The position numbers were made by a program, and so were the translations under genes. A stretch of DNA of 38,228 nucleotides from Clostridiales bacterium UBA7001 (lineage in GTDB: Bacteria; Bacillota; Clostridia; TANB77; CAG-508), in contig DJXP01000023.1 in the NCBI GenBank assembly GCA_002449785.1, positions 1 to 38,228 of the forward strand. The letters are read 5' to 3'. Positions within the stretch are counted from its first letter, which is position 1. Every line of letters begins with the position of its first letter. This document shows positions 1-7,442 of the stretch, piece by piece. The notes beneath the pieces are model-generated. The model saw only the letters and a list, made by a program, of their open reading frames with translations, had not been told where the DNA came from and did no database searches.

Positions 1-14
1 CATGGATGACAAAC
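1..14. repeat. Terminal overlap showing circularity
   Basis: The first 14 bases of the window are identical to the last 14 (38215-38228). Together with a tail gene that runs off one end and resumes at the other, this shows that the two ends join and the molecule is a circular or circularly permuted assembly of about 38,214 unique bases. The overlap is too short to be a packaging-type terminal repeat. Confidence 0.85.
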
Positions 15-566
15 TGTACACAAAACTATGATATTGTGTATGGCTTTTCTATTGTTAACAAAAAACTAGTAATTACTATTGAGAATAAGACATTAAGTAA
101 GGAACTAATTGATGTAAAAGCTCAAGCTATTTCAAATTATAGTGAGGTTTTTGAAACAGATGTAGTAAGCAAAGTAATTGTTTTATATGATAAAGTTAAC
201 GGTGTAGATAATAAAGGACAGTACATACTATATCTACGAAATGACAGGACTACAACAACTGATATGTCAGATGTGAACAGAGCAGATGGAAAAGTAGAAA
301 CAATATATACTGAGAACTTAGAAGATGCAAATCAAAAAGCATTAGATGTGATGAAATCTAATTCGTACAATCATAATATAACATTTAATTTATATAACAA
401 ATATATAAAAGTAGGCACACCTGTAGCAATAAAAACAAAAGAGTCAGTAATATTAGATACATATATTTCAGCAGTAAAAATAAAAAAGAAAAAGTTTTAT
501 GAATATACCTGTGGAAATATTCGTGTCAAATTTATTGATAAATTATTAAAAGAGAGGAGAAATTGA
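6..566 (+). CDS. Tail-associated protein, C-terminal part (split gene)
   Basis: This reading frame of 186 codons looks like the C-terminal part of the tail-associated (Tal, baseplate hub or endopeptidase-type) protein whose N-terminal part ends at 38206. Its first ATG (6) has no Shine-Dalgarno sequence. The frame is open upstream across the circle junction back to 38196, with the in-frame residues NLHTWMTNC spanning the join, so it probably does not start here. It is offset by +1 from the upstream half. The 3' end overlaps the next gene by 4 bases (TTGA), as expected in a translationally coupled tail operon. The function is inferred from position after Dit; I recognise no catalytic motif. The split may be biological or caused by the assembly join. 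Confidence 0.6.
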   Translation: MTNCTQNYDIVYGFSIVNKKLVITIENKTLSKELIDVKAQAISNYSEVFETDVVSKVIVLYDKVNGVDNKGQYILYLRNDRTTTTDMSDVNRADGKVETIYTENLEDANQKALDVMKSNSYNHNITFNLYNKYIKVGTPVAIKTKESVILDTYISAVKIKKKKFYEYTCGNIRVKFIDKLLKERRN

Positions 567-1552
567 ATATGTTAAAAGGACATGTTTTTTCAAAGCAATT
601 GTTTGGAAATCCGATTTTCGCATTATTTATAAATACATTTTTAAATGGAGCAAATGGAGTATCAAACAATTATAAAAATGCAATGGCATTAAGCCACTCA
701 GGAAATAACATTACAGTACAAAGTGGTGCTGTTTGTATTCAAGGAAGATTTGTTGAGGAAGATACATCTTCTACAATACCTGTTGGAACAGACACAGCTT
801 TCTGTAAATTAGTTATAGAAATAGATTTAGACAAACAAAATACAGAGAGTGAATTAAATCAAGTGGCATACAAAATAATCAAAGGCGTAAGTTCATATCC
901 GAATCTAACGCAAACGAACATTGTAAAAAACAATGCAGGTATATATCAGTACGAATTAGCTCGTTTTAAAACAACAGGAACTGGAATTACTGATTTCCAA
1001 GATATGAGGACGTTTTTAGATATTTCAAGTATATTTACACAGATTAGAACTAGTTTAAATACAATGCTATCCGATTTGAATACACAATTTCAGACATTAT
1101 TTAATACATCTGAAAGCGATTTACAGGATTTAATTGCCCAGATTCAAAGCGAATTGGACCAAGTTGAAGATGAAAGTATTTACTTGTTAAAGTCTGGGGG
1201 AACTGCAAATGGTGACTTTAATTTCGGAGGGAATGTTATATGCAATAATTTAAAAAACAGCAATGGAAGTAATGTCATTTATAAAGATAATTTTGTAGTA
1301 CTAACTGGAACATTCTCTAACACCGGACAAACAGATAGATCTGTTAATATACCATTTCCAGATGGATATAATCATAACAATTCCATAGTTGTTTCATATG
1401 ATATTTATTTTATTTATGAATGGTATCATGAAATTATATCAGGAGCGAATCTACAAAAAGCTTTGCATTATAATAGTAGTGGTCTCCAAGCACAAGTCAA
1501 GGGTGTTACTGATAAGATTGATTATAGAATAGTACTTTTGAAGATTAGCTAA
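563..1552 (+). CDS. Tail or baseplate appendage protein
   Basis: The gene encodes 329 residues. A TTG start at 563 follows GAGAGG by about 6 bases and overlaps the previous stop; ATG 569 is the alternative. Residues 1-150 resemble the N-terminal domain of Firmicutes siphovirus baseplate or upper-fibre proteins, with an early FGNPIFALFINTFLNG segment and a beta-rich stretch. A coiled-coil-like region follows (about 155-205, repeated LNT, DLQDLI and QSELDQ), and then a globular beta-rich tip. This architecture suggests a trimeric fibre-like component between the tail tip and the main receptor-binding protein. The assignment rests on position and architecture, not on a recognised family motif. 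Confidence 0.6.
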   Translation: MNMLKGHVFSKQLFGNPIFALFINTFLNGANGVSNNYKNAMALSHSGNNITVQSGAVCIQGRFVEEDTSSTIPVGTDTAFCKLVIEIDLDKQNTESELNQVAYKIIKGVSSYPNLTQTNIVKNNAGIYQYELARFKTTGTGITDFQDMRTFLDISSIFTQIRTSLNTMLSDLNTQFQTLFNTSESDLQDLIAQIQSELDQVEDESIYLLKSGGTANGDFNFGGNVICNNLKNSNGSNVIYKDNFVVLTGTFSNTGQTDRSVNIPFPDGYNHNNSIVVSYDIYFIYEWYHEIISGANLQKALHYNSSGLQAQVKGVTDKIDYRIVLLKIS

Positions 1553-1566
1553 ATAGGAGGCTACTT

Positions 1567-1734
1567 ATGCAGAAGATAATAGAAAAAATACTAGAGCCAT
1601 CTCAAATTGAGACTGGCTCTAATTTTAAATTAAAAATAAGGGCAATAAGATATGCAAACTACAGCGAAGTAAAAGGCAGATTAAACTATACAAATATACA
1701 AAATTATAAATATAAAAATTTGAAAGGAGAATAA
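1567..1734 (+). CDS. Small hypothetical protein of the fibre region
   Basis: A 55-residue gene with a clear AGGAGG at 1555-1560, six bases before its ATG. It begins MQKIIEKILEPSQIETGS and is rich in Lys, Tyr and Asn, with no membrane segment. Such small proteins often sit between fibre genes in Clostridia phages. Its own 3' end supplies the ribosome binding site (AAAGGAGAATAAG) of the fibre gene that starts 4 bases later, which suggests translational coupling. No function can be assigned. Confidence 0.65.
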   Translation: MQKIIEKILEPSQIETGSNFKLKIRAIRYANYSEVKGRLNYTNIQNYKYKNLKGE

Positions 1735-1737
1735 GAT

Positions 1738-4185
1738 ATGGGACAAACATCAAGAGGGATTATTTTTCCAAGTGATTATTCAAAAATTGCAGATGTACCA
1801 GCAGACTTGCAGGAAATGGCAGAAAGTATTGATGATATATTACAGCAAGATGAATTAAATATACAAAATAATTCGGATAATATTGAAACACTTCAAACAA
1901 ATGTATCAACACATGAACAGTCAATTCAAAATAATACAACAGATATAAATACACTAAAAAATCAAGTTCAGAGCTTTGCATTAATAAGTGAAACTGGTAG
2001 TAAAGTTGAAATAGAAATAAACAGCTTAACGTATGTGATGAAAATTATCTTAAAAGATAAAAACGACAATGTAATAAATACATCAAATGAGATTGATTTA
2101 CCACTTGAAACAATGGTTGTTGGTGCTAGATACGATAGTGGAACTCAAGAGCTAGTTATAACTTTGAAAAATGGTCAAGAAACAAGATTCAGCATTGCTG
2201 ATTTAATTGATGGTTTAGTTAGCCAAACTGATTTTGATGAATTAGCTGAGATAGTACAAACCAATACAGAGACTATTGATAACAATACCACAGCAATAGC
2301 AGCTAATATAGCAGAAATAAATAATAATAGTAAAAGTATAGAGAATATTACAAACCTAATAGACACCGAACTTGACACAGGCACAGTAGAAGGAACAACA
2401 ATAGATGTAGATGATAGTGCAGAGTGGGAAGGAAGTATAGTACCGAAAGGAAATTTGAAAGCAGAATCAAAGTATAAGCAATTGGATTATATTAAAGCCA
2501 CAGGAACACAATACATAGATACAGGCTTCGTTCCAAACCAAAATACGAAAATAGAGTTAGACTTTGAATTAGATGAATTTGCAGGAGACAATTATTCAGC
2601 AATTTGTGGTGCACGTGTTGCGTCTAATAATAAAATGTATGAATTGTTTGCAAGTAAAACGTTGTCTAATATACGATATGATTTCTATAATCATGTTTAT
2701 AGTACTGTTGGAAAAGCAATACAGACATTAAAAAGATATAAAGCAGTATTTGATAAAAATGGAATATATATCGACGATGTCTTATATGGGAATGTCACAG
2801 ATACATATTATAGTGGGGAAGAATTTTCCTGTGAAAACTCTTTCTATTTATGCTCAATAAATAGTACCACAACCGAAAATGCACATATGAAAGTATATGG
2901 ATTAAAAATGTACGATAATGGAGTTTTAGTAAGAGACCTAGTACCATGCATAAATCCAGAAGGAAACACAGGATTATATGATACTGTAGAAAAGAAATTC
3001 TACGCGAATGCAGGTACAGGAGAATTTGTGCAAGGAAGTATAATTGAACTAACAGATTTGCCAGAAGTACCACAAGACATCAAAGTAGCAACAGGAAGCA
3101 ATACTATTCATCACTCAAACAGGATAAATGTTTTTGATGAAAAAAAATATGCGGAAAGCAACGTAGATTATTTCTCATATGATGAACAAAATGGTTTATC
3201 GCTAAAGAAACAAGACACTCGTGCGATGGACAAAGTTGGAATGAATTTTGAAGTAGAAAGTAATAAAGAGTACTGTATCAAATTTAATAACACATGTAGC
3301 ATTATGATTGCAGAATATACATCAACAGGAACATGGAGACGTAATACAAGATTGAATGCTGGAAATACTTTTACAACTCAGAGCACAACAGCATATATAA
3401 AAGTAAAATTCGACAGATTGGATGGCATAGCTTATCCAGTGTTGATTGGAAATGTGTCAATAAGCCAAAATGATGATTATAAAGAAGAAAAGTATCAGTT
3501 AAGTTTAGGCAATATAGAACTATGTAAAATAAGAGATTATGAAGATACAATATTCAAGAATGTAGAAGAAAGCAAATACTACAATTCAGAATTGGTTAAC
3601 AGTGAATTTTATAAATATAATAGAATTATGAAAGGAAATACTTCATCATTAGCAAATCCAACGGTTATAACAACAGCACTCGCTGATAATCTTTTTGGAT
3701 GTGTATTTTCAATAGCAGGTATTAATAAAGTAGAGAATGAAAAATATTCTGTTATAAGCAATATTCTAAGTTCTAAAGTGTTAGGAACAGCTACTGATAC
3801 AGAAAACAAAGACAACGTTAGATTTTATCAAGGTATTGCAAAACATACAGCTTCAAATAATCAAATAGTTATTACGGTTGATAAGAGTTATCTATCAGAA
3901 ATATCAGCACAAGGACTAGTTAACTTTTTAGAAGATAATAATTTTTATTTCTATTACATACTAGACAAGTCAACTTATGAGCAAATCACAAATCCAACCC
4001 TAATCGCACAACTAGAAGCACTACTAAAAATACAAATGTACCACGGAGAAAATCATTTCTGGGTAGAAACGGACAACCTAGAACCAGTAATGGATCTAAC
4101 GTATAAGCAATCAAATAAAATAAAAAATGAAAAGCAAAATGCAAGGCTAGATAATATTGAAAGCCGATTAGCATTGCTAGAGTAA
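1738..4185 (+). CDS. Tail fibre / receptor-binding protein with LamG-like domain
   Basis: An 815-residue modular protein. Residues 1-90 contain an Asn/Thr-rich coiled coil (NNSDNIETLQTNVSTHEQS type), with a second at about 170-205 (NNTTAIAANIAEINNNS), typical of trimeric fibre shafts. Residues about 245-430 form a LamG or concanavalin-like lectin module recognisable from YIKATGTQYIDTGF, the GIYIDDVLYGN strand and the closing LYDTVEKKFYANAGTGEF, which recurs in Firmicutes phage fibres. The C-terminal region ends in a short heptad region before the stop. The expected role is host recognition at the tail tip, binding a cell-wall polysaccharide or similar surface ligand. Identification as a fibre is firm; the ligand is unknown. 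Confidence 0.85.
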   Translation: MGQTSRGIIFPSDYSKIADVPADLQEMAESIDDILQQDELNIQNNSDNIETLQTNVSTHEQSIQNNTTDINTLKNQVQSFALISETGSKVEIEINSLTYVMKIILKDKNDNVINTSNEIDLPLETMVVGARYDSGTQELVITLKNGQETRFSIADLIDGLVSQTDFDELAEIVQTNTETIDNNTTAIAANIAEINNNSKSIENITNLIDTELDTGTVEGTTIDVDDSAEWEGSIVPKGNLKAESKYKQLDYIKATGTQYIDTGFVPNQNTKIELDFELDEFAGDNYSAICGARVASNNKMYELFASKTLSNIRYDFYNHVYSTVGKAIQTLKRYKAVFDKNGIYIDDVLYGNVTDTYYSGEEFSCENSFYLCSINSTTTENAHMKVYGLKMYDNGVLVRDLVPCINPEGNTGLYDTVEKKFYANAGTGEFVQGSIIELTDLPEVPQDIKVATGSNTIHHSNRINVFDEKKYAESNVDYFSYDEQNGLSLKKQDTRAMDKVGMNFEVESNKEYCIKFNNTCSIMIAEYTSTGTWRRNTRLNAGNTFTTQSTTAYIKVKFDRLDGIAYPVLIGNVSISQNDDYKEEKYQLSLGNIELCKIRDYEDTIFKNVEESKYYNSELVNSEFYKYNRIMKGNTSSLANPTVITTALADNLFGCVFSIAGINKVENEKYSVISNILSSKVLGTATDTENKDNVRFYQGIAKHTASNNQIVITVDKSYLSEISAQGLVNFLEDNNFYFYYILDKSTYEQITNPTLIAQLEALLKIQMYHGENHFWVETDNLEPVMDLTYKQSNKIKNEKQNARLDNIESRLALLE

Positions 4186-4203
4186 GAAAGGAGTTGTAAT
4201 AAT

Positions 4204-4512
4204 ATGACTATTTTAGAAAAGAAAAGTGAAAGAAAGAAAAAAGCTATAATGCAATTAGTACAAAGTGGAGAATATTCAATAGCATTTGCAATGATGGAGG
4301 CAGAAAGATTAAATGATGAAGGTAAGCTTTTAGATGATGACTACGAAGAATTAGCCGAATGGTTAGAAAATTTATTAGAAACTGTTGAAGTTGATACCGG
4401 CGAAGAAACCGGTATCAATGAAGAACCTACCGACACAAATGTCGGCACCATAGAAGAAACAAACGGAGAAGAAATGTCACCAGTTGAAGCACCTGAAAAC
4501 GAGGTGGAATAA
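4204..4512 (+). CDS. Acidic hypothetical protein before the lysis genes
   Basis: A 102-residue protein with an AAAGGAG ribosome binding site (4189-4195). The N-terminal half is basic then helical (KKSERKKKAIMQL, followed by a segment ending EELAEWLENLLE). The C-terminal third is a very acidic Glu/Thr/Asn low-complexity tail. Its stop codon overlaps the start of the next gene (4512). Conserved small proteins of this type sit between fibre and holin genes in Clostridia phages; the function is unknown. The tail-coding DNA contains two perfect inverted repeats (4393-4416 and 4430-4445) that are G+C-rich for this genome. Confidence 0.7.
   Translation: MTILEKKSERKKKAIMQLVQSGEYSIAFAMMEAERLNDEGKLLDDDYEELAEWLENLLETVEVDTGEETGINEEPTDTNVGTIEETNGEEMSPVEAPENEVE
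4393..4445 (+). repeat. Two tandem perfect inverted repeats in coding sequence
   Basis: GATACCGG (4393-4400) is complementary to CCGGTATC (4409-4416) across an 8-base loop. CCGACA (4430-4435) is complementary to TGTCGG (4440-4445) across a 4-base loop. Neither is followed by a T-run, so these are not classical terminators. They could fold in the mRNA just upstream of the lysis-cassette start. Confidence 0.6.
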
Positions 4513-4830
4513 TGAACTGGCAATTAATAGGTCAAATAGCAGGATATATAACAGCAATAATGACAATAGTAGGATTTATAATAGTAATTGTTAAAGGAGT
4601 TAAAGCGGTATATAGATTTGCTAGAAAAATTGAAACAAAAATAGATAATTTTGATGAGAATTTAAAGGAGAATACCTTAAGTACATTAAGGTTAGTAATT
4701 ATAAATGAAAAAATGCCATTATCAGAACGTCTAAAAGCTCGGTGCTAAATACACTGAGCTCGGTGGAAATGGCGAGGTACATGCATTATATGAAGCTCTA
4801 CAAGATAAATATAAAGAAGGAGTGAAGTAA
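4512..4830 (+). CDS. Lysis-cassette membrane protein, expressed by +1 frameshift at CGG
   Basis: Frame 0 begins at ATG 4512 with a membrane segment (residues about 5-33, IAGYITAIMTIVGFIIVIVKG) followed by an amphipathic helix. It runs through LSERLKA and then meets CGG (4740) and a stop two codons later, giving only 78 residues. Skipping the C at 4740 continues the protein as GAKYTELGGNGEVHALYEALQ to the stop at 4828-4830, for 105 residues. The family signature in Clostridia phages is a continuous LSERLKAG-x-KY-x-x-LGGNG, so the +1 product is the complete protein. The gene directly precedes the holin and endolysin, so it probably assists lysis or is a holin-like or XhlA-like membrane anchor. 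The role is inferred from context. Confidence 0.8.
4737..4743 (+). other. +1 frameshift site (GCT CGG T) in the lysis protein gene
   Basis: Codon GCT is followed by in-frame CGG and then T. Frame 0 reaches TAA at 4746. Omitting the C of CGG gives GGT (Gly) and restores the conserved C-terminal domain. Confidence 0.75.
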
Positions 4831-4831
4831 A

Positions 4832-5026
4832 ATGAATATTAATGAAATCAAAAAAAGATTAAAAAGTCCAGTAGTATGGACTGCAGCGGTTGCACAAATT
4901 TGTTTGATATTAGGTTTATTTAACGAAGAATTGAGTGGAATAGTAAAAGCAATATCTACTTCCGTAATAGAGGTACTTACTTTATTCGCTGTTTTAAATA
5001 ATCCTAGTGACAAGAGTAATTTTTAG
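4832..5026 (+). CDS. Phage holin
   Basis: A 64-residue protein immediately before the endolysin. It has a short basic N-terminus (KKRLKSP), then a tryptophan and two short hydrophobic segments (about 15-30 and 36-56) joined by an acidic turn (NEELSG), with a polar C-terminus (NNPSDKSNF). This matches the size and topology of phi-LC3-type small holins of Firmicutes phages, which form lesions that release or activate the endolysin. Its AAGGAG ribosome binding site (4816-4821) lies inside the +1 frame end of the previous gene, so the two may be translationally coupled. Confidence 0.8.
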   Translation: MNINEIKKRLKSPVVWTAAVAQICLILGLFNEELSGIVKAISTSVIEVLTLFAVLNNPSDKSNF

Positions 5027-5041
5027 TTGGAGGTGTTGTAT

Positions 5042-5833
5042 ATGAACAATAATGAATTTATAGAAAAAATTGGAGCTATGGCAAGGGAAGATATGAGGAA
5101 AACAAAAATATTAGCTTCATTAACAATAGCACAAGCCATATTAGAGAGTAACTGGGGAAGAAGTTCTTTATCAGTAGCACCTAATTATAATTTGTTTGGT
5201 ATAAAAGGAAGTTATAATGGTCAATCTTGTATATTTCCAACAAGCGAATGTTATAATGGGAAATGGGTACAAATAAATGCTAATTTCAGAAAATATCCTT
5301 CTTGGGCTGAAAGCATTGCAGACCATAGTAATTTATTTCTAACTATGAATAGATATGCGAATTTAAGAGGTTGTACAGATTACAAGTTAGCATGCAGATA
5401 TGTCAGAGAAGATGGATATGCAACAGATCCAGCGTATACTAATAAATTGATTAATTTAATTGAAACATATAATTTGAATAGATTTGATGTTGAAACTACA
5501 AGCCAACCAGTTCAACAACTGACACAGCCTATATCAAGTGAGGCAAATATTACATATTCAATAAAAGCAGGAGATACTTTAAGCAACATTGCTAAAAAGT
5601 TTGGGACTACAGTGGACGAGCTAGTAAGAATTAATAATATAAAAAATCCTAATTTAATCTATGCAGGGCAACAATTAAAAATTAAATCAGTACAAGACAG
5701 TTATATAGTTAAAGCTGGAGATACTTTAAGTGCAATTGCAAAAAAATATAATACAACAGTTTCTGAAATTGCAAATAAGAATAACATTAAGAATCCAAAT
5801 TTGATTTTTGTAGGTCAAAAATTAAAAATTTGA
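5042..5833 (+). CDS. Endolysin: glucosaminidase domain with two LysM repeats
   Basis: The enzyme hydrolyses cell-wall glycan at the end of infection. ATG 5042 is chosen because GGAGGTG lies seven bases upstream; a longer frame from TTG 5027 would contain that site. Residues about 5-150 form a GH73-type N-acetylglucosaminidase domain (AREDMRKTKILASLTIAQAI, a catalytic glutamate in LESNWGRS, then NLFGIKG, and YPSW-ESIADHS). Two LysM peptidoglycan-binding repeats follow (about 170-215 and 217-263), each with AGDTLS-IAKK and an IKNPNLI-GQ-LKI ending. There is no signal peptide, so release depends on the holin. The TGA stop overlaps a consensus promoter. Confidence 0.93.
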   Translation: MNNNEFIEKIGAMAREDMRKTKILASLTIAQAILESNWGRSSLSVAPNYNLFGIKGSYNGQSCIFPTSECYNGKWVQINANFRKYPSWAESIADHSNLFLTMNRYANLRGCTDYKLACRYVREDGYATDPAYTNKLINLIETYNLNRFDVETTSQPVQQLTQPISSEANITYSIKAGDTLSNIAKKFGTTVDELVRINNIKNPNLIYAGQQLKIKSVQDSYIVKAGDTLSAIAKKYNTTVSEIANKNNIKNPNLIFVGQKLKI

Positions 5834-5857
5834 CAAAACTAAAATATAGTGTATAAT
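5830..5857 (+). promoter_or_regulatory. Consensus sigma-A promoter at the end of the endolysin gene
   Basis: TTGACA (5830-5835) and TATAAT (5852-5857) with a 16-base spacer. The -35 box overlaps the endolysin stop codon. There is no gene within 200 bases and a terminator lies about 40 bases downstream, so it should drive a short RNA. Confidence 0.8.
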
Positions 5858-5863
5858 ATATAT

Positions 5864-5935
5864 GCATTTGTTTATTTAGTTTTACAGAGACTAAATCCAT
5901 AAGAGGTAGGTCAACACGATCTACCTCTTTTTTTG
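5864..5935 (+). ncRNA. Predicted short phage RNA (about 70 nt)
   Basis: This span lies between a perfect -10/-35 promoter and a strong intrinsic terminator and carries no plausible gene. The predicted transcript has a first hairpin (ATTTAGT pairing with ACTAAAT, about 5874-5894) and then the terminator stem. It is a candidate small regulatory RNA, possibly expressed in lysogens because the promoter looks constitutive. Neither target nor family is recognised. Confidence 0.55.
5902..5935 (+). terminator. Intrinsic terminator after the lysis cassette
   Basis: AGAGGTAGGT (5902-5911) pairs with ATCTACCTCT (5919-5928), with one G-T pair, followed by a run of seven Ts. It ends both the late (lysis) transcript and the predicted short RNA. 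Confidence 0.85.
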
Positions 5936-6066
5936 CGTTTTTGAGACAATAAAGTATATGTCTAAAATATGAAAAGGGCTTAAAATCGATTTTGAAGTGT
6001 CGAAAAATGGTTGATTTTCTGAAGTTTTTGTGATACGATTTGCCAAAAAGGGAAAAGGATGTATAA
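5936..6066 (+). promoter_or_regulatory. Leader of the accessory gene pair
   Basis: A stretch of 131 bases between the terminator and the next gene. It has AAAAGG a few bases before ATG 6067 but no convincing consensus promoter. The pair must be transcribed from here or by readthrough. Confidence 0.35.
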
Positions 6067-6849
6067 ATGAAAGATTTTATAGATATTATTAAAGATAAAG
6101 TTATAAATAATATATATGAAAATTTTAATAGGTATTTTGACACTATATTAAAAGGCATAAAGTATATATTGTGCGTCAGCTTTATAGTTGCAATTGCAAG
6201 ACTATTAGTAAGATATCCTTTAAAATTGGCGTACGAATATGGTATAGATATAGAAGGTAAGGAATATGTAGAGATATATAAATATTATGGATATACAGTA
6301 TTAGGTATATTGATTATATCAATATTAGCTATTCCAGCAGTGAAGCTAGCTAATAGGTTAAAAAATATATCTAAAGAAGGAATTGAGTTCGATAAAGAAT
6401 TGCAAAATGGTGGAAGTGAACCTATAAAGACAGAAGTACAAGGAGATTCTGTTGAAGATATAATAAATAGTAATGACGAAAGAGACTTAGACGAAGAAAG
6501 TGAAAAAAATATATATAATAGAAGAATAGAAAGTAGTGAAGAATTTAACAATTATTTAAAATGTAAAAACATAAAAAACAATATGAAGCCAATGACAGTA
6601 CTAATAACAAATGAATTATACAACAATAATAAAGATTGTATAACTAAAGATATTGTTTTTGAATATATTTGTAATGTAAAGAATAGAAAAGGGAAAAAGC
6701 TTGAGGAACAAAATAGACAAATTGCAAAAAACATTGTTGATTTTTTAAAGAAGAATGATATAATTGAGTCAGATGATATGAAAGATGAATATTATTTTAC
6801 TCCATTTGGAAATATATTTATGAATTATTTTCGAAATGGAATAATATAA
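6067..6849 (+). CDS. Membrane protein, putative toxin partner of a Panacea antitoxin
   Basis: A 260-residue protein. Two membrane segments are visible: about residues 33-52 (YILCVSFIVAIARLLV) and 70-95 (YTVLGILIISILAIPAV). A linker of about 60 mostly acidic residues leads to a C-terminal soluble domain (about 160-260, containing FEYICNVKNRKGKKL and a terminal helical segment) that may be a winged helix. It ends 15 bases before a Panacea-domain gene. That arrangement is typical of Panacea toxin-antitoxin pairs, whose toxins include membrane-acting proteins. As prophage cargo next to attP it may act in abortive infection or superinfection immunity. Toxicity is an inference from the neighbour only. 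Confidence 0.55.
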   Translation: MKDFIDIIKDKVINNIYENFNRYFDTILKGIKYILCVSFIVAIARLLVRYPLKLAYEYGIDIEGKEYVEIYKYYGYTVLGILIISILAIPAVKLANRLKNISKEGIEFDKELQNGGSEPIKTEVQGDSVEDIINSNDERDLDEESEKNIYNRRIESSEEFNNYLKCKNIKNNMKPMTVLITNELYNNNKDCITKDIVFEYICNVKNRKGKKLEEQNRQIAKNIVDFLKKNDIIESDDMKDEYYFTPFGNIFMNYFRNGII

Positions 6850-6864
6850 GGGAGGGGGATTTTT

Positions 6865-7329
6865 ATGGATACAGCAGTAAATATTGCAAATTATATGTTA
6901 TCTAAAAAAATGTTATCTCCTAAGCAAGTGCAAAAAATATTATATTACGCATATTCAATATATTTAATAAAATATAATAATGAATATGATGAAAATAGTA
7001 TGAACAGACTATTTGATGATAAAATTGAAGCATGGGAACATGGTCCGGTTATAAGAAGTGTGTATGAACAATTAAGACCATATGGATATAGCTATGACCG
7101 TATACGCCTTATAGGAAGTAGACATTTAAGTGACACAAAAACAGAAAACTTTATAAATAAAATATTAATGGTGTATGGGCAATATTCGGGATATGAGTTG
7201 GAAAAAATGACACACAATGAAGCACCATGGAATTTAGCAATGGCAAAAGGAAGAAATGTGGTTATTTCTGACAGTGATATTTACACCTATTTTTCAAATA
7301 AGTATAAAAAGGTTACTAATAACGGATAA
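6865..7329 (+). CDS. Panacea (DUF4065) domain protein, putative antitoxin
   Basis: A 154-residue protein with the hallmarks of the Panacea/SocA-like family: MLSPKQVQKILYYA-S (the KLQKLLYYA motif), IEAWEHGPVIRSVY (the EAW-HGPV motif), and a closing MTHNEAPWNLA (the TH-E-PW motif). Panacea proteins work as promiscuous antitoxins that neutralise diverse toxins encoded beside them; some were first annotated GepA. A strong AGGGAGGGGG ribosome binding site (6850-6859) precedes ATG 6865. Order and spacing suggest one operon with the upstream membrane protein, and a terminator follows directly. Confidence 0.8.
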   Translation: MDTAVNIANYMLSKKMLSPKQVQKILYYAYSIYLIKYNNEYDENSMNRLFDDKIEAWEHGPVIRSVYEQLRPYGYSYDRIRLIGSRHLSDTKTENFINKILMVYGQYSGYELEKMTHNEAPWNLAMAKGRNVVISDSDIYTYFSNKYKKVTNNG

Positions 7330-7338
7330 CATATAAGA

Positions 7339-7364
7339 AAAGACCTACTAAAGGCCTTTTTTAG
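7339..7364 (+). terminator. Intrinsic terminator after the Panacea operon
   Basis: AAAAGACCT and AGGCCTTTT pair (one mismatch) across a short loop, with a following T-run. It insulates the accessory operon from the attP/integrase region. Confidence 0.7.
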
Positions 7365-7375
7365 TTGAAAAATAT

Positions 7376-7429
7376 AATTGTTACTTAAATATGTATGCCC
7401 AGTTGGAGCACCGGAATTAAGTAACGATT
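7376..7429. other. Candidate attP for the serine integrase
   Basis: Two inverted arms, GTTACTTAA (7380-7388) and TTAAGTAAC (7417-7425), extend to 13 bases with one mismatch and flank a 28-base core. The dyad centre falls at about 7402-7403, a plausible crossover dinucleotide (GT). The site sits 14 bases beyond the 3' end of the integrase gene, lacks coding capacity and is followed by no T-run. Large serine integrases use attP sites of about 50 bp with imperfect dyad arms, often beside the gene. Confidence 0.5.
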
Positions 7430-7442
7430 AAAAACTAGGAGA

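Noticed and set aside
1..14. Direct terminal repeat of a linear virion
   Set aside because: Fourteen bases is too short and a gene spans the join; it is better explained by circular assembly.
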